Below are positions 15,451-23,487 of a stretch of DNA of 64,000 nucleotides, one piece after another. Origin of the DNA: an uncultured Acetatifactor sp. (GTDB lineage Bacteria; Bacillota; Clostridia; Lachnospirales; Lachnospiraceae); the NCBI GenBank assembly GCA_910577235.1, contig CAJTMX010000017.1, positions 24,562 to 88,561 on the forward strand, given 5' to 3'. Below the pieces are notes generated by a model. It did not search any database. It saw only the letters and a list, made by a program, of their open reading frames with translations, and was not told where the DNA came from. The translations under genes were made by a program, and so were the position numbers. Position 1 is the stretch's first letter, and each line of letters begins with the position of its first letter.

Positions 15451-17298
15451 TTGAAAAGAGCAGAAAATGTCCCTGCGGGGGCGAATGTACCGGCAGGGAC
15501 ACCGGGGGCTGCGCATATCCAGGAATTCCTGGACATGATCGCACCCTCCGTCATAAAGTTTGAGACGGACCACTTCATCTGCGGGAACACATACCGCTGT
15601 GTGTGGGCGTTGCGGGAATACCCCACAGCGACCGATGAGCAGGCCATTCTCTCCCACCTTGGGGAGAAGGACGGCGTGACACTGCGCATCTACACCCGCC
15701 ATGTGACGCCAGTGGAGGAACGGAAGATCATCAGCAACGCGGCCAACAAGAACCGCATGGACCGGGGCAACACCAATGACCTGCAGACCACCGTGCTGGC
15801 GGAGAGCAACCTGCAGGACGTGGCGGCCATCGTGGCGCAGATGCACCGCAACAGGGAGCCGCTCCTGCACACGGCGGTCTACCTGGAGCTGTGCGCCCAT
15901 GACTTAGACCAGCTGAAGCTCCTGCAGACGGAGGTGCTGACGGAGCTGATCCGCTCCAAGCTGAACGTGGATAAGCTGATGCTGCGCCAGAAACAGGGGT
16001 TCCAGTGCGTGATGCCCACGGGCCACAACCTGTTCCGGGATCAGTTCGAGAGGGTGCTGCCCGCCAGCAGCGTGGCGAACCTCTACCCCTTTAACTACTC
16101 CGGAAAGACCGATCCCCAGGGCTTTTATATCGGGCGGGACAAGTTCGGCAGCAACGTGCTGGTGGACTTTAACCGCAGGGCGGATGACAAGACCAATGCC
16201 AACATCCTGATCCTGGGCAACAGCGGCCAGGGCAAGAGCTACCTGTTAAAGCTGCTCCTTACCAACCTGCGGGAATCGGGGATGCGCGTCTGCGCCCTGG
16301 ACCCGGAGATGGAGTACGAGGACCTGACAGACAACCTGGGCGGGTGCTTTATCGACCTGATGGGCGGCAGATACATCATCAACCCCCTGGAGCCTAAGAC
16401 CTGGGATGACGCCGCAGGCCCGGAGGACATGGACGCGCCCCAGACCTTCCGCATCCGCTCCCGGCTGTCCCAGCACATCAGTTTCCTGAAAGATTTCTTC
16501 CGCAGCTACAAGGACTTCACGGACAGGGAGATCGACGTCATAGAGATCATGCTCCAGAAACTGTATGCCGGGTGGGGGATCACGGATCAGAGCGACTTTG
16601 ACAGCCTGGCGCCGGAGGATTACCCCGTCCTCTCCGACCTGTATGCCTTCATGGAGGCGGAGTACAAGGCGTTTGACGAGGGGGAGCGGCGGCTCTATAC
16701 GGCGGAGATGCTGCGGGGCATCCTGCTGGGGCTGCACTCCATGTGCGTGGGCGCGGAGAGCAAGTTTTTCAACGGGCATACCAACATCACGGACTCCAGC
16801 TTTATCACTTTTGGGGTGAAGGGGCTGCTGCAGGCCAGCCGGAGCTTAAAGGACGCCCTGCTGTTCAACGTGCTCTCCTTTATGAGCGATGAGCTTCTGA
16901 CCGTGGGGAACACGGCGGCCAGCCTGGACGAGTTCTACCTGTTTTTATCCAACCTGACCGCCGTGGAATACGTCCGCAATTTCATGAAGCGTGTGCGCAA
17001 GAAGGACTCGGCTGTGATCATCGCCAGCCAGAACCTGGAGGACTTCAACCTGGACGGTGTCAGGGAATATACCAAGCCGCTGTTCTCCATCCCCACCCAT
17101 CAGTTCCTGTTCAATGCGGGCAGCATTGATGCCAGGTTCTACACGGACACCCTCCAGCTGGAGGAAAGCGAGTACAGCCTGATCCGCTACCCCCAGAGGG
17201 GCGTGTGCCTCTACAAGTGCGGCAACGAGCGGTACAACCTGATGGTCAACGCCCCGGAGCACAAAGCCCGGCTGTTTGGAAAGGCCGGAGGACGATAG
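15451..17298 (+). CDS. VirB4-family conjugation ATPase
   Basis: This 615-residue ATPase would energise assembly and substrate transport of the type IV secretion channel at the cytoplasmic membrane. Walker A GNSGQGKSYLLKLL is near residue 256 and Walker B AASLDEFYLFLSNL near 489. The motif IIASQNLEDFN follows and the end is FGKAGGR. TTG 15451 is chosen because GGAGGTGCCTAT precedes it and residues before this point (frame open from 15133) look non-coding. The N-terminal domain is short compared with full VirB4 proteins, consistent with part of it being encoded by the separate gene at 13778. Confidence 0.9.
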   Translation: MKRAENVPAGANVPAGTPGAAHIQEFLDMIAPSVIKFETDHFICGNTYRCVWALREYPTATDEQAILSHLGEKDGVTLRIYTRHVTPVEERKIISNAANKNRMDRGNTNDLQTTVLAESNLQDVAAIVAQMHRNREPLLHTAVYLELCAHDLDQLKLLQTEVLTELIRSKLNVDKLMLRQKQGFQCVMPTGHNLFRDQFERVLPASSVANLYPFNYSGKTDPQGFYIGRDKFGSNVLVDFNRRADDKTNANILILGNSGQGKSYLLKLLLTNLRESGMRVCALDPEMEYEDLTDNLGGCFIDLMGGRYIINPLEPKTWDDAAGPEDMDAPQTFRIRSRLSQHISFLKDFFRSYKDFTDREIDVIEIMLQKLYAGWGITDQSDFDSLAPEDYPVLSDLYAFMEAEYKAFDEGERRLYTAEMLRGILLGLHSMCVGAESKFFNGHTNITDSSFITFGVKGLLQASRSLKDALLFNVLSFMSDELLTVGNTAASLDEFYLFLSNLTAVEYVRNFMKRVRKKDSAVIIASQNLEDFNLDGVREYTKPLFSIPTHQFLFNAGSIDARFYTDTLQLEESEYSLIRYPQRGVCLYKCGNERYNLMVNAPEHKARLFGKAGGR

Positions 17299-17386
17299 GA
17301 GTGTGTAAAGATTTCCCAAGCGGCCAAGAGCGGGCATTCTTCCGGCTTTACACCGATTGCTTATGTTCAGAAGGGAGGGGACATGG

Positions 17387-18436
17387 TTGGAGCTTAAGGA
17401 ACAGCGTTTCGGCATTGAGATCGAGATGACCGGGATCACGAGGCGGGAGGCTGCGGAGGTGGCTGCCGAATATTTCGGGACGGAAAGCAGATACACAGGG
17501 ACGGGGTATGAAACCTATACGGCGCTGGACAGGCAGGGGCGGCAGTGGAAATTCATGAAGGATACCAGCATCACCCCGGAGAAGAAAGTAGGGGGGCAGA
17601 GGATAAGGGCATGTGATGATTACAAGACGGAAATGGTCAGCCCCATCTGCCGCTATGAGGACATCATCCCCATCCAGGAGATCATCCGGGAACTGAAAAA
17701 ACATGGGGCAATCACCAACGAAAAATGCGGCATCCATGTGCATGTGGATGCCTCCCCTTTTGACGCCCGGACGCTGCGCAACATCACAAACATCATGGCG
17801 TCCAAGGAGGATCTGATCTACAAGGCCCTGAAGGTGTCCGTTGCCCGTGAGGACCAATACTGCCAGAAGGTGGAGGAACGGTTTCTGGAGGAATTAAACC
17901 AGAAGAAGCCCAAGACCCTGGACGGGGTGGAACGGATCTGGTATGACGGCACCAGCCGCAGGCATAAACATTATGACGCCAGCCGGTACCACTGCCTGAA
18001 CCTCCACTCTGTGTTCCAGAAGGGGACGGTGGAGTTCCGTCTGTTCAACGGGACGCTCCATGCGGGCAAAATCAAGGCATATATCCAGTTCAGCCTTGCC
18101 ATCACCGCCCAGGCGCTGAACCAGGCATGCGCCAGCCGGAGAAAAACACAGACCACCAATGAGAAATACACGTTCCGGACCTGGCTGCTGCGCCTTGGGC
18201 TGATCGGGGATGAATTCGCCACCGCCAGGCAGCACCTGCTGGCGGAGCTTCCGGGGTGCATCGCATGGCGGGACCCGGCCCAGGCGGAGGCGCAGAAGGA
18301 AAGGCTAAGACAGAAAAGGGAAAAAGAGCTGGCGGAGCAGGGGAACCCTGTGCAGGAAAGGGAGCCTCCCGCTGCTCTGGAGGGAGAAGCGGAAGAAACC
18401 GTGCAGGAGCCGCAGGCTTATGTGATGGGCATGTAG
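17387..18436 (+). CDS. Amidoligase-family enzyme
   Basis: This 349-residue protein matches the amidoligase family (glutamine-synthetase-like fold), which forms amide or peptide bonds using ATP. Signature segments are FGIEIEMTG at the start, MKDTSITPE, CGIHVHVDAS (about residue 120) and LNLHSVFQKGTVEFRLFNGTLHAGKI (about 205-230). TTG 17387 is taken as start, six bases after AAGGGAGGGG. The tail from about residue 300 is charged and low complexity. The next gene is a gamma-glutamylcyclotransferase. The pairing of these two families has been described in comparative genomics of amidoligases (Iyer, Aravind and co-workers), where a peptide tag or cell-wall modification was proposed. The real substrate is unknown. 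Confidence 0.85.
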   Translation: MELKEQRFGIEIEMTGITRREAAEVAAEYFGTESRYTGTGYETYTALDRQGRQWKFMKDTSITPEKKVGGQRIRACDDYKTEMVSPICRYEDIIPIQEIIRELKKHGAITNEKCGIHVHVDASPFDARTLRNITNIMASKEDLIYKALKVSVAREDQYCQKVEERFLEELNQKKPKTLDGVERIWYDGTSRRHKHYDASRYHCLNLHSVFQKGTVEFRLFNGTLHAGKIKAYIQFSLAITAQALNQACASRRKTQTTNEKYTFRTWLLRLGLIGDEFATARQHLLAELPGCIAWRDPAQAEAQKERLRQKREKELAEQGNPVQEREPPAALEGEAEETVQEPQAYVMGM

Positions 18437-18549
18437 AAAATCATGCAGGATCTGCCGCATCGCATGGCAGGGTCCGGAAGGCTGTAAGGAGGGTGTGCCT
18501 GTGACGGAAAATGGGCAGGCTGTGACAGGGGAAAGGAGTATATCCGGAA

Positions 18550-19152
18550 ATGGGAAGAAAAAGAGAAACATTATATCTGGCATACGGCAGCAACATGAAC
18601 CAGACACAGATGGCATTCCGCTGCCCCACCGCAGAGGTGGTGGGGACCGGCGAATTGAAAGGGTACGAGCTGCTGTTCCGGGGAGCGCCCAGGGGTGCGG
18701 TTGCCACCGTGGAGCCGAAGGAGGGCAGCTCTGTGCCTGTGCTTTTATGGAAGATCCGCAGGGCGGATGAGCAGGCGCTGGACCGCTACGAAGGGTATCC
18801 CAGGTTTTACGGGAAACAGATGCTGCAGGTGGAACTGGAAGGGAAAGAGGTATCCGCCATGGGCTACATCATGATGCCCGGCCATGAATTCGGCGTCCCG
18901 TCCGATGGGTACGCAGATGTCATATGGGAGGGCTATGAGCAGTGCGGGCTGGATACAAAGCCCCTGGAGGATGCCATCCACAATGCCTATGCAAAGGTTT
19001 CCTGGCAGGAGAAGGGCATGGGGGAACAGGGGCAGGAGATGCCCGGCACGGGCGGGGTGGAACCGATGGGACAGGAGACGCCCGGCATGGGCGGGGTGGA
19101 ACCGATGGGACGGGAGATGCCCGGCATGGGCGGGATGGAGCCGATGGGGTAG
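18550..19152 (+). CDS. Gamma-glutamylcyclotransferase (AIG2-like) with repeat tail
   Basis: This 200-residue protein starts with YLAYGSNMNQTQM and has DRYEGYPRFYGKQ, the substrate loop and catalytic Glu region of the gamma-glutamylcyclotransferase/AIG2-like fold. That fold cleaves gamma-glutamyl amide bonds by cyclisation to 5-oxoproline. It lies next to an amidoligase, suggesting make-and-break chemistry on the same gamma-glutamyl linkage. The last 40 residues are three copies of a 13-residue unit like EMPGMGGVEPMG, encoded by 39-base tandem repeats (about 19036-19152). These are outside the enzyme fold and may be a linker or expansion-prone tail. Confidence 0.85.
   Translation: MGRKRETLYLAYGSNMNQTQMAFRCPTAEVVGTGELKGYELLFRGAPRGAVATVEPKEGSSVPVLLWKIRRADEQALDRYEGYPRFYGKQMLQVELEGKEVSAMGYIMMPGHEFGVPSDGYADVIWEGYEQCGLDTKPLEDAIHNAYAKVSWQEKGMGEQGQEMPGTGGVEPMGQETPGMGGVEPMGREMPGMGGMEPMG
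19036..19152 (+). repeat. Three 39-bp tandem repeats coding a Met/Pro/Gly tail
   Basis: Three near-identical in-frame 39-base units encode QEMPGTGGVEPMG-like peptides at the end of the cyclotransferase gene. Differences are a few single-base changes, so the expansion is recent. Length changes here keep the frame. Confidence 0.9.
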
Positions 19153-19191
19153 GATGCCCCGCAGGCGGATGGAAAGAAAGGAGGGAAGCCT

Positions 19192-20205
19192 ATGGCGGCA
19201 ACGGCAGCTGTGCTGGCAGCCAAGGCCGTGCTGGCCGCGGCATCAGACAAGAGGGGAAGGACGGCGATAGCCACCGTGGTGGCGGCAGTCCTGACGCCCT
19301 TTATCCTGATCGTTGTGATGATCCTGTGTGCGCTGTCCGGCACGGCAGGGCATAACAACGCCGCCGTGGATCTGGCGTTCAACGGCGGTTATTTATCGGC
19401 GGGACTCCCGGCGGATTACCGGATGTATATCGAGAAGATGCGGGAGAGCTTCCGGGAACTGGATGCGGTCCTGGCTGAGATCAACGCAATGGCGGAGGAC
19501 GGCACGGTGGACGGATACCGTGTCAAGGCGGTCTTCTATTCTCTGTTCTTCGGCGCGGAGCAGCCCAGGATGAATGATGACGATTACAGGGGCTTTGCGG
19601 ACTGCTTCGTGGACTATGAGGAACGGGAGGATGAGGAAGGGGAAACCTATATGGCGGCAGTCCCCATCACGGACATGGGGATTGTGTACGGGAACCTGTC
19701 CGCCCTGCTGGGGCGGGGGATCACGGATGGGGACAGGGCCAATGCCCAGCGCATCTACGTGCTGGCAAAATACGGGCAGGCCGGTTCGGGGAGCGGCCTG
19801 CCGCCCGGCGAGGCCATGGGGGACGGCAGCTTTGCGGCGCTGATTGCGGAGGGGGAGAAGTACCTGGGATACCCCTATGTGTGGGGCGGGTCGACGCCGG
19901 AGACATCCTTTGACTGCTTCGGGTTTGTCTGCTGGGTCTACACCCGCTCCGGGGTCTATCCCCTGTCCCGTACCACGGCCACGGGGATCTATAACCAATG
20001 CGCCATCGTGCCGAAGGAGGAAGCGCAGCCCGGCGACCTGGTGTTCTTCAGCGGCACCTATGCCAGCAGCGGCCCGGTGAGCCATGTGGGGATCTATGTG
20101 GGCGGGGGGAGGATGCTGCACTGCGGCTCCCCCATCGGCTACACAAGCATTGAGACGGCGTACTGGAGGGAAAAATTTTTTGCTTTCGGGCGCCTGCTGG
20201 ATTAG
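19192..20205 (+). CDS. Membrane-anchored NlpC/P60 cell-wall endopeptidase of the transfer system
   Basis: This 337-residue protein has an N-terminal membrane helix (IATVVAAVLTPFILIVVMILCALSG) and a middle domain similar to lysozyme-like or linker regions of conjugative hydrolases. Its C-terminal NlpC/P60 domain is from about residue 220. The catalytic Cys is C242 in SFDCFGFVCW, the catalytic His is H298 in SHVGIYVGGG, and HCGSPIGYTS follows. It would cut peptidoglycan stem peptides to open a path for the conjugation channel, as Tn916 Orf14-type proteins do. Its neighbour pair (amidoligase and cyclotransferase) also deals with amide bonds, so the three could act on the same wall peptides. Confidence 0.9.
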   Translation: MAATAAVLAAKAVLAAASDKRGRTAIATVVAAVLTPFILIVVMILCALSGTAGHNNAAVDLAFNGGYLSAGLPADYRMYIEKMRESFRELDAVLAEINAMAEDGTVDGYRVKAVFYSLFFGAEQPRMNDDDYRGFADCFVDYEEREDEEGETYMAAVPITDMGIVYGNLSALLGRGITDGDRANAQRIYVLAKYGQAGSGSGLPPGEAMGDGSFAALIAEGEKYLGYPYVWGGSTPETSFDCFGFVCWVYTRSGVYPLSRTTATGIYNQCAIVPKEEAQPGDLVFFSGTYASSGPVSHVGIYVGGGRMLHCGSPIGYTSIETAYWREKFFAFGRLLD

Positions 20206-20215
20206 GAGGGATGAC

Positions 20216-21478
20216 ATGAACCCAATAAATGTAATCATGGAACACAAGCCTTGCTTTAAACTCTGCCAGGCAAAGGCGGAAAAGACCATACGCCTTTCGG
20301 AAAAAGAATTTGAACAATTCCTGCAAAGCCCCATGGAATACCAGGACTTTATAAAAGGGAATGTGGATCTGATGCGCCAGGATGAAAGGGGCGTGTACCA
20401 CTGCCTGTTGGTCACTGGCGATAACCACAGGGATGGCGTCCTGGTGGAGGCGGACGGGTATGATTATGCCCGCTATGCCTCTTATGTGCCGGATGCGGCG
20501 GCCCTTGCATACGACTCCCTGTCGGAGATGGGGTACAGGCTGGCTTTCCTGGTGGAGCAGCTTGTCACAAAGGGGCTGGACAGCGCACAGGAGGGATATT
20601 GGGAGGTCAGCTTTGATGAAATCAGGGAACAGTCCGGCCTGGAACTTGGGAAAAACCCGTTCCTGCAGGAGCTTATGGCGGACATGATCGCAGAGAGGCC
20701 GGAGGTGGCAGAGGTCTGCATCTGGAGGGACTGTTTCAGCGTGAATTACCGTCCGGAGCAGATCCGGGAACGCCAGAAAGAAGAAATCACAGAACACGCC
20801 TGCCCGGAGGAAAAACGGCAGAGGCTTGGCGACCTGATCCGCAGCGGAATACCGGCCGACACATACCTGGTCCATGAATCGGATGTGGGCTTTATCCCCG
20901 TGGGGAGGGTGAGTGCTGCCGACTTGGACTCCGGTGTGCTGGCTGGTTATGCCGACCTGCTGGACGCCGGGATTGTTTCAATGCGGCAGGGAAGCTACGG
21001 GCAGGAGATCGTGCTGGAGGGTGTGCCTGCCGAAAGGCTGGCAGAGTTTGACCGGTTCCTGGCAGGCTCTTTTGTAAAAGGGCAGGGGATGGAATACGAG
21101 GTGTTTGCAAGGGAGCTGGAGGCCATCCGCCCGTGCAGCGGGGATGCGGCCGCAGCCTGGTATGAATGGGCAAAGGAGCTGGAGAGGTGCGATAAGGCGG
21201 GGGAGCCGAAAGTACCCGGCAAGAGGGCAGAGGTGTTTTTGGATGAATTTGTGCGCCGTTTCCGTGCCATCTGGGAGAGGCATGGGGACAGGGTGGCCGG
21301 GGAGATGATATCCCTCGCGGAACACCATTCCTGCATCTTCCCATGGGAGATGGAACGGGCGGCAGAGCATCTGGCGGCGGGCGGGGGCATCCAGGATATC
21401 CTCCCTATGTCCGTGGAAGGCCTCCTGGAAGGATGCCCGGACAGAGGACAGGGGGGAACGCCCGTCCAGTCCATGTGA
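20216..21478 (+). CDS. Unknown protein, paralogue family with HCLLVTG motif (long form)
   Basis: This 420-residue soluble protein is not assigned to a known function. The N-terminal domain (about residues 1-170) has HKPCFKLCQAKAEKTIRLSE, VYHCLLVTGDN and DGVLVEADGYDYARYASYVPDA. The same pattern recurs in the next gene, so they are paralogues. The long C-terminal part (from about 200) includes a stretch resembling the DUF6329/YodL-like domains of ICEs, but I cannot confirm this. ATG 20216 has TTAGGAGGG in front; the open frame upstream overlaps the P60 gene. It is probably a cytoplasmic accessory of the element. Confidence 0.55.
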   Translation: MNPINVIMEHKPCFKLCQAKAEKTIRLSEKEFEQFLQSPMEYQDFIKGNVDLMRQDERGVYHCLLVTGDNHRDGVLVEADGYDYARYASYVPDAAALAYDSLSEMGYRLAFLVEQLVTKGLDSAQEGYWEVSFDEIREQSGLELGKNPFLQELMADMIAERPEVAEVCIWRDCFSVNYRPEQIRERQKEEITEHACPEEKRQRLGDLIRSGIPADTYLVHESDVGFIPVGRVSAADLDSGVLAGYADLLDAGIVSMRQGSYGQEIVLEGVPAERLAEFDRFLAGSFVKGQGMEYEVFARELEAIRPCSGDAAAAWYEWAKELERCDKAGEPKVPGKRAEVFLDEFVRRFRAIWERHGDRVAGEMISLAEHHSCIFPWEMERAAEHLAAGGGIQDILPMSVEGLLEGCPDRGQGGTPVQSM

Positions 21479-21542
21479 ATGTGAAAAGGCGGGGCTGTCT
21501 TTCCCTGATGTTGGCGGCCCCGGAGGAAGGAGGCTGCAGGAT

Positions 21543-22205
21543 ATGAAAACAGTGTTTGAACACAAGCCGGATTTTACTTTCCGGGAATTTGCCGTAGAGA
21601 AAACCGTCACGATCCCGGCGAGGAAACTGGAGGAAATGCTGCGCCACCCCATGCGCCGTCACGAGGCCATCGTGGAAAATACAGAAGTGATGGGGGTGGA
21701 CGGGGAGGGTGTGTACCACTGTCTGCTGGTCACGGGGGAGGGCAGGGCGGACGGGCTGCTGGTGGAGAGCGGGGGCAGCGGATACGCCCGGTATGCCTCC
21801 TATGTGCCGGAGGCCACAGCCCTGCGTTACCCTACGCTCTCCAGGATGAACCTGGAGCTGGCAGAGGCCGTGGATGCCATCATTGCCGAGGGCACCAGCC
21901 GGACCAGGGAGGGGAACTGGACGGTCACTTTTTCGGAACTGGAGGACATGACCGGCCTGTGCGTGGAGGGGAAGCCGTTCCTGCAGGAGACCCTGGGGGA
22001 TATGCTCTGCAGCCGCCCGGAGGTGGCAGACCTGGCCATTGAGGACGGGCAGTTTGACGTGGCATATTACCTTGATTTCTGCCCGAACTGCCAGAGGGAG
22101 ACAGCCCAGGAGGGACTGCCGGATGGGATCAGCCAGGAGGAAATGAAAAGCAGCAGCCAGGCAGATGTCCCTGCGGGGACACAGGGGATGTTCCCCTCCA
22201 TGTGA
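21543..22205 (+). CDS. Unknown protein, paralogue family with HCLLVTG motif (short form)
   Basis: This 220-residue paralogue of the preceding gene shares VYHCLLVTGEG, DGLLVESGGSGYARYASYVPEA and the FLQETLGDMLCSRPEVADLAI pattern. It lacks the long C-terminal part. A ribosome site GAAGGAGG lies ahead of ATG 21543. The tail (TQGMFPSM) again resembles the Gly/Met endings of other unknown proteins here. Function unknown. Paralogous tandem pairs also occur at 3509/4246, suggesting repeated local duplication in this ICE backbone. Confidence 0.55.
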   Translation: MKTVFEHKPDFTFREFAVEKTVTIPARKLEEMLRHPMRRHEAIVENTEVMGVDGEGVYHCLLVTGEGRADGLLVESGGSGYARYASYVPEATALRYPTLSRMNLELAEAVDAIIAEGTSRTREGNWTVTFSELEDMTGLCVEGKPFLQETLGDMLCSRPEVADLAIEDGQFDVAYYLDFCPNCQRETAQEGLPDGISQEEMKSSSQADVPAGTQGMFPSM

Positions 22206-22239
22206 GGGAGCGGAACCGTAAACCAGAAAGGAGAATGGC

Positions 22240-22470
22240 ATGAAACAGACAACATTCACGGTGAAGTATGACGAGGAAAAATTGAACGCCATCAGGCAGT
22301 ACATGGGGAAAAAGAACGTGGACTTCGAGGGGGAGCTGACGGAGGCGATGGGGAAGATGTATGAGAAGTATGTCCCCCAGGCCGTCCGGGAGTACATTGA
22401 GAGCAGGGAGGATGCGCCGCCCGCCGCCCGCAGGCCGGCCAGATCCCAGGCAGGCGGCGGGGGCGTCTGA
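22240..22470 (+). CDS. Small DUF6103-like protein
   Basis: This 76-residue protein has the compact helical pattern FTVKYDEEKLNAIRQYMGKKNVDFEGELTEAMGKMYEKYVPQAVREYIESRE, then a disordered tail. It resembles small DUF6103 proteins found before mobilisation genes in Clostridia ICEs. A ribbon-helix-helix fold is possible from the beta strand plus helix order. The ribosome site AAAGGAG precedes ATG 22240. It may regulate the mobilisation genes or bind near the candidate oriT that follows. Confidence 0.55.
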   Translation: MKQTTFTVKYDEEKLNAIRQYMGKKNVDFEGELTEAMGKMYEKYVPQAVREYIESREDAPPAARRPARSQAGGGGV

Positions 22471-22919
22471 CCTCCCGCAATCCGGAACAGGCGGTACTCA
22501 AAATGCGGGCAGGGTGAGAGGAAAGCCCCTGTTACCCTCTGTGGCCGTCCGTGTGGCGATTTGTGCCCTTGTTTGAGAAAAGTGGATAAACAGGCCGCCT
22601 GACACCTTTTCTGCCCTGTTTGGGGCGATTTGGCGAAAGCAGAACCAAACCCTGCTGGCAAGCGGCGCAGGGCAGCCTCAAATGGCGGGAGAACCGGGGG
22701 TAACTGGCAGGGTCGAAATGTGTGCAGGTTAAAGGGCGGGTGGCTTTTGCAAGCCCCCCTGCCCGGTTCACACCGCCCGGCAAAGCCGTGCGGGAAAGGA
22801 AGATGCCACCCACAGGCGCGGTTTTTCCGAAAATCAGGTGGCTTGGCAGGAAAACAGGCAGGAAAAAGGGGAGATCGCGGGGTGGCTTGGGGAAAGCAGG
22901 CGGGAAAAGGGAGGATGCT
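22471..22919. other. Candidate origin of transfer (oriT) region
   Basis: This 449-base GC-rich gap has no convincing gene. It lies between small DNA-binding-type genes and the ribbon-helix-helix/relaxase genes, where oriT is usually found. It has a hairpin GGGCGGGTGGCTT-ttgc-AAGCCCCCCTGCCC (22735-22774) with bulges, and repeated GGCGATTT words at 22554 and 22624. A nick site cannot be assigned from sequence alone. Confidence 0.4.
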
Positions 22920-23333
22920 ATGGGCGCAAATGAGGATAAGACCAAATTTTCCATCCGGGTGGATACGCAGCTTCTGGAACTGGCAGACTCCTGCATCGGG
23001 AGCGGGGCAGCCAGGAACCGCACGGAGCTGATCGGGGATGCCCTGCGGTTCTACCTGGGATACCTTATGGCGGGGAAGGCGGAGGATTACCTGCTCCAGT
23101 CCTTATCCTCCGCCGTGGCAGGGACGGTGCAGGACAGTGAAAATCGCCTGGCCCGGATGGACTTTAAGATTGCGGTGGAACTGTCCAAGCTGTCCCAAGT
23201 CATTGCTTACACCCATGACGTGGATGAGGAATCCCTGCATCGGCTCCATGCAAAGTGCGTGGAGGAAGTGAAGCGGATCAACGGCGCGGTGGAGTTTGAG
23301 GATGCGTACAGGTACCAGAGGCGGGAAACGTAA
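22920..23333 (+). CDS. MobC-like ribbon-helix-helix mobilisation accessory protein
   Basis: This 137-residue protein has an N-terminal ribbon-helix-helix segment (TKFSIRVDTQLLELADSCIGSGAARNRTELIGDALRFYL) and a helical C-terminal part. That is the usual form of relaxosome accessory proteins that bind oriT and help the relaxase. ATG 22920 follows AAAAGGGAGG. The open frame extends upstream to 22722, but that part has non-coding composition. It is separated from the relaxase only by an AT-rich AlbA_2 gene, suggesting that gene was inserted between the two mobilisation genes. Confidence 0.65.
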   Translation: MGANEDKTKFSIRVDTQLLELADSCIGSGAARNRTELIGDALRFYLGYLMAGKAEDYLLQSLSSAVAGTVQDSENRLARMDFKIAVELSKLSQVIAYTHDVDEESLHRLHAKCVEEVKRINGAVEFEDAYRYQRRET

Positions 23334-23487
23334 GTGAAAAAGGCAACTATGAGATAAAACCGGATAAATAATTGGGCAAAAGTGAATGACGCAGAAACAG
23401 AAATATGTTAAGATAGAAAACGGAAAACGATTTGTGTCTGTGGTTTTGTGAGATAAACGTTGGTGTACAAAAGGGCAGGAATACAAG

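Noticed and set aside
19036..19152. CRISPR array
   Set aside because: The repeats are adjacent, in frame and without spacers; they encode a protein tail. No other spaced repeat array was seen in the window.
21405..22661. Long minus-strand open frame (418 codons) opposite the unknown paralogue genes
   Set aside because: GC-rich third positions keep the opposite strand open. The translation has no recognisable motif, no ribosome site, and lies fully antisense to supported genes.
22722..22919. N-terminal extension of the MobC-like protein
   Set aside because: The peptide is basic and low complexity and covers the hairpin region; ATG 22920 has a strong ribosome site.
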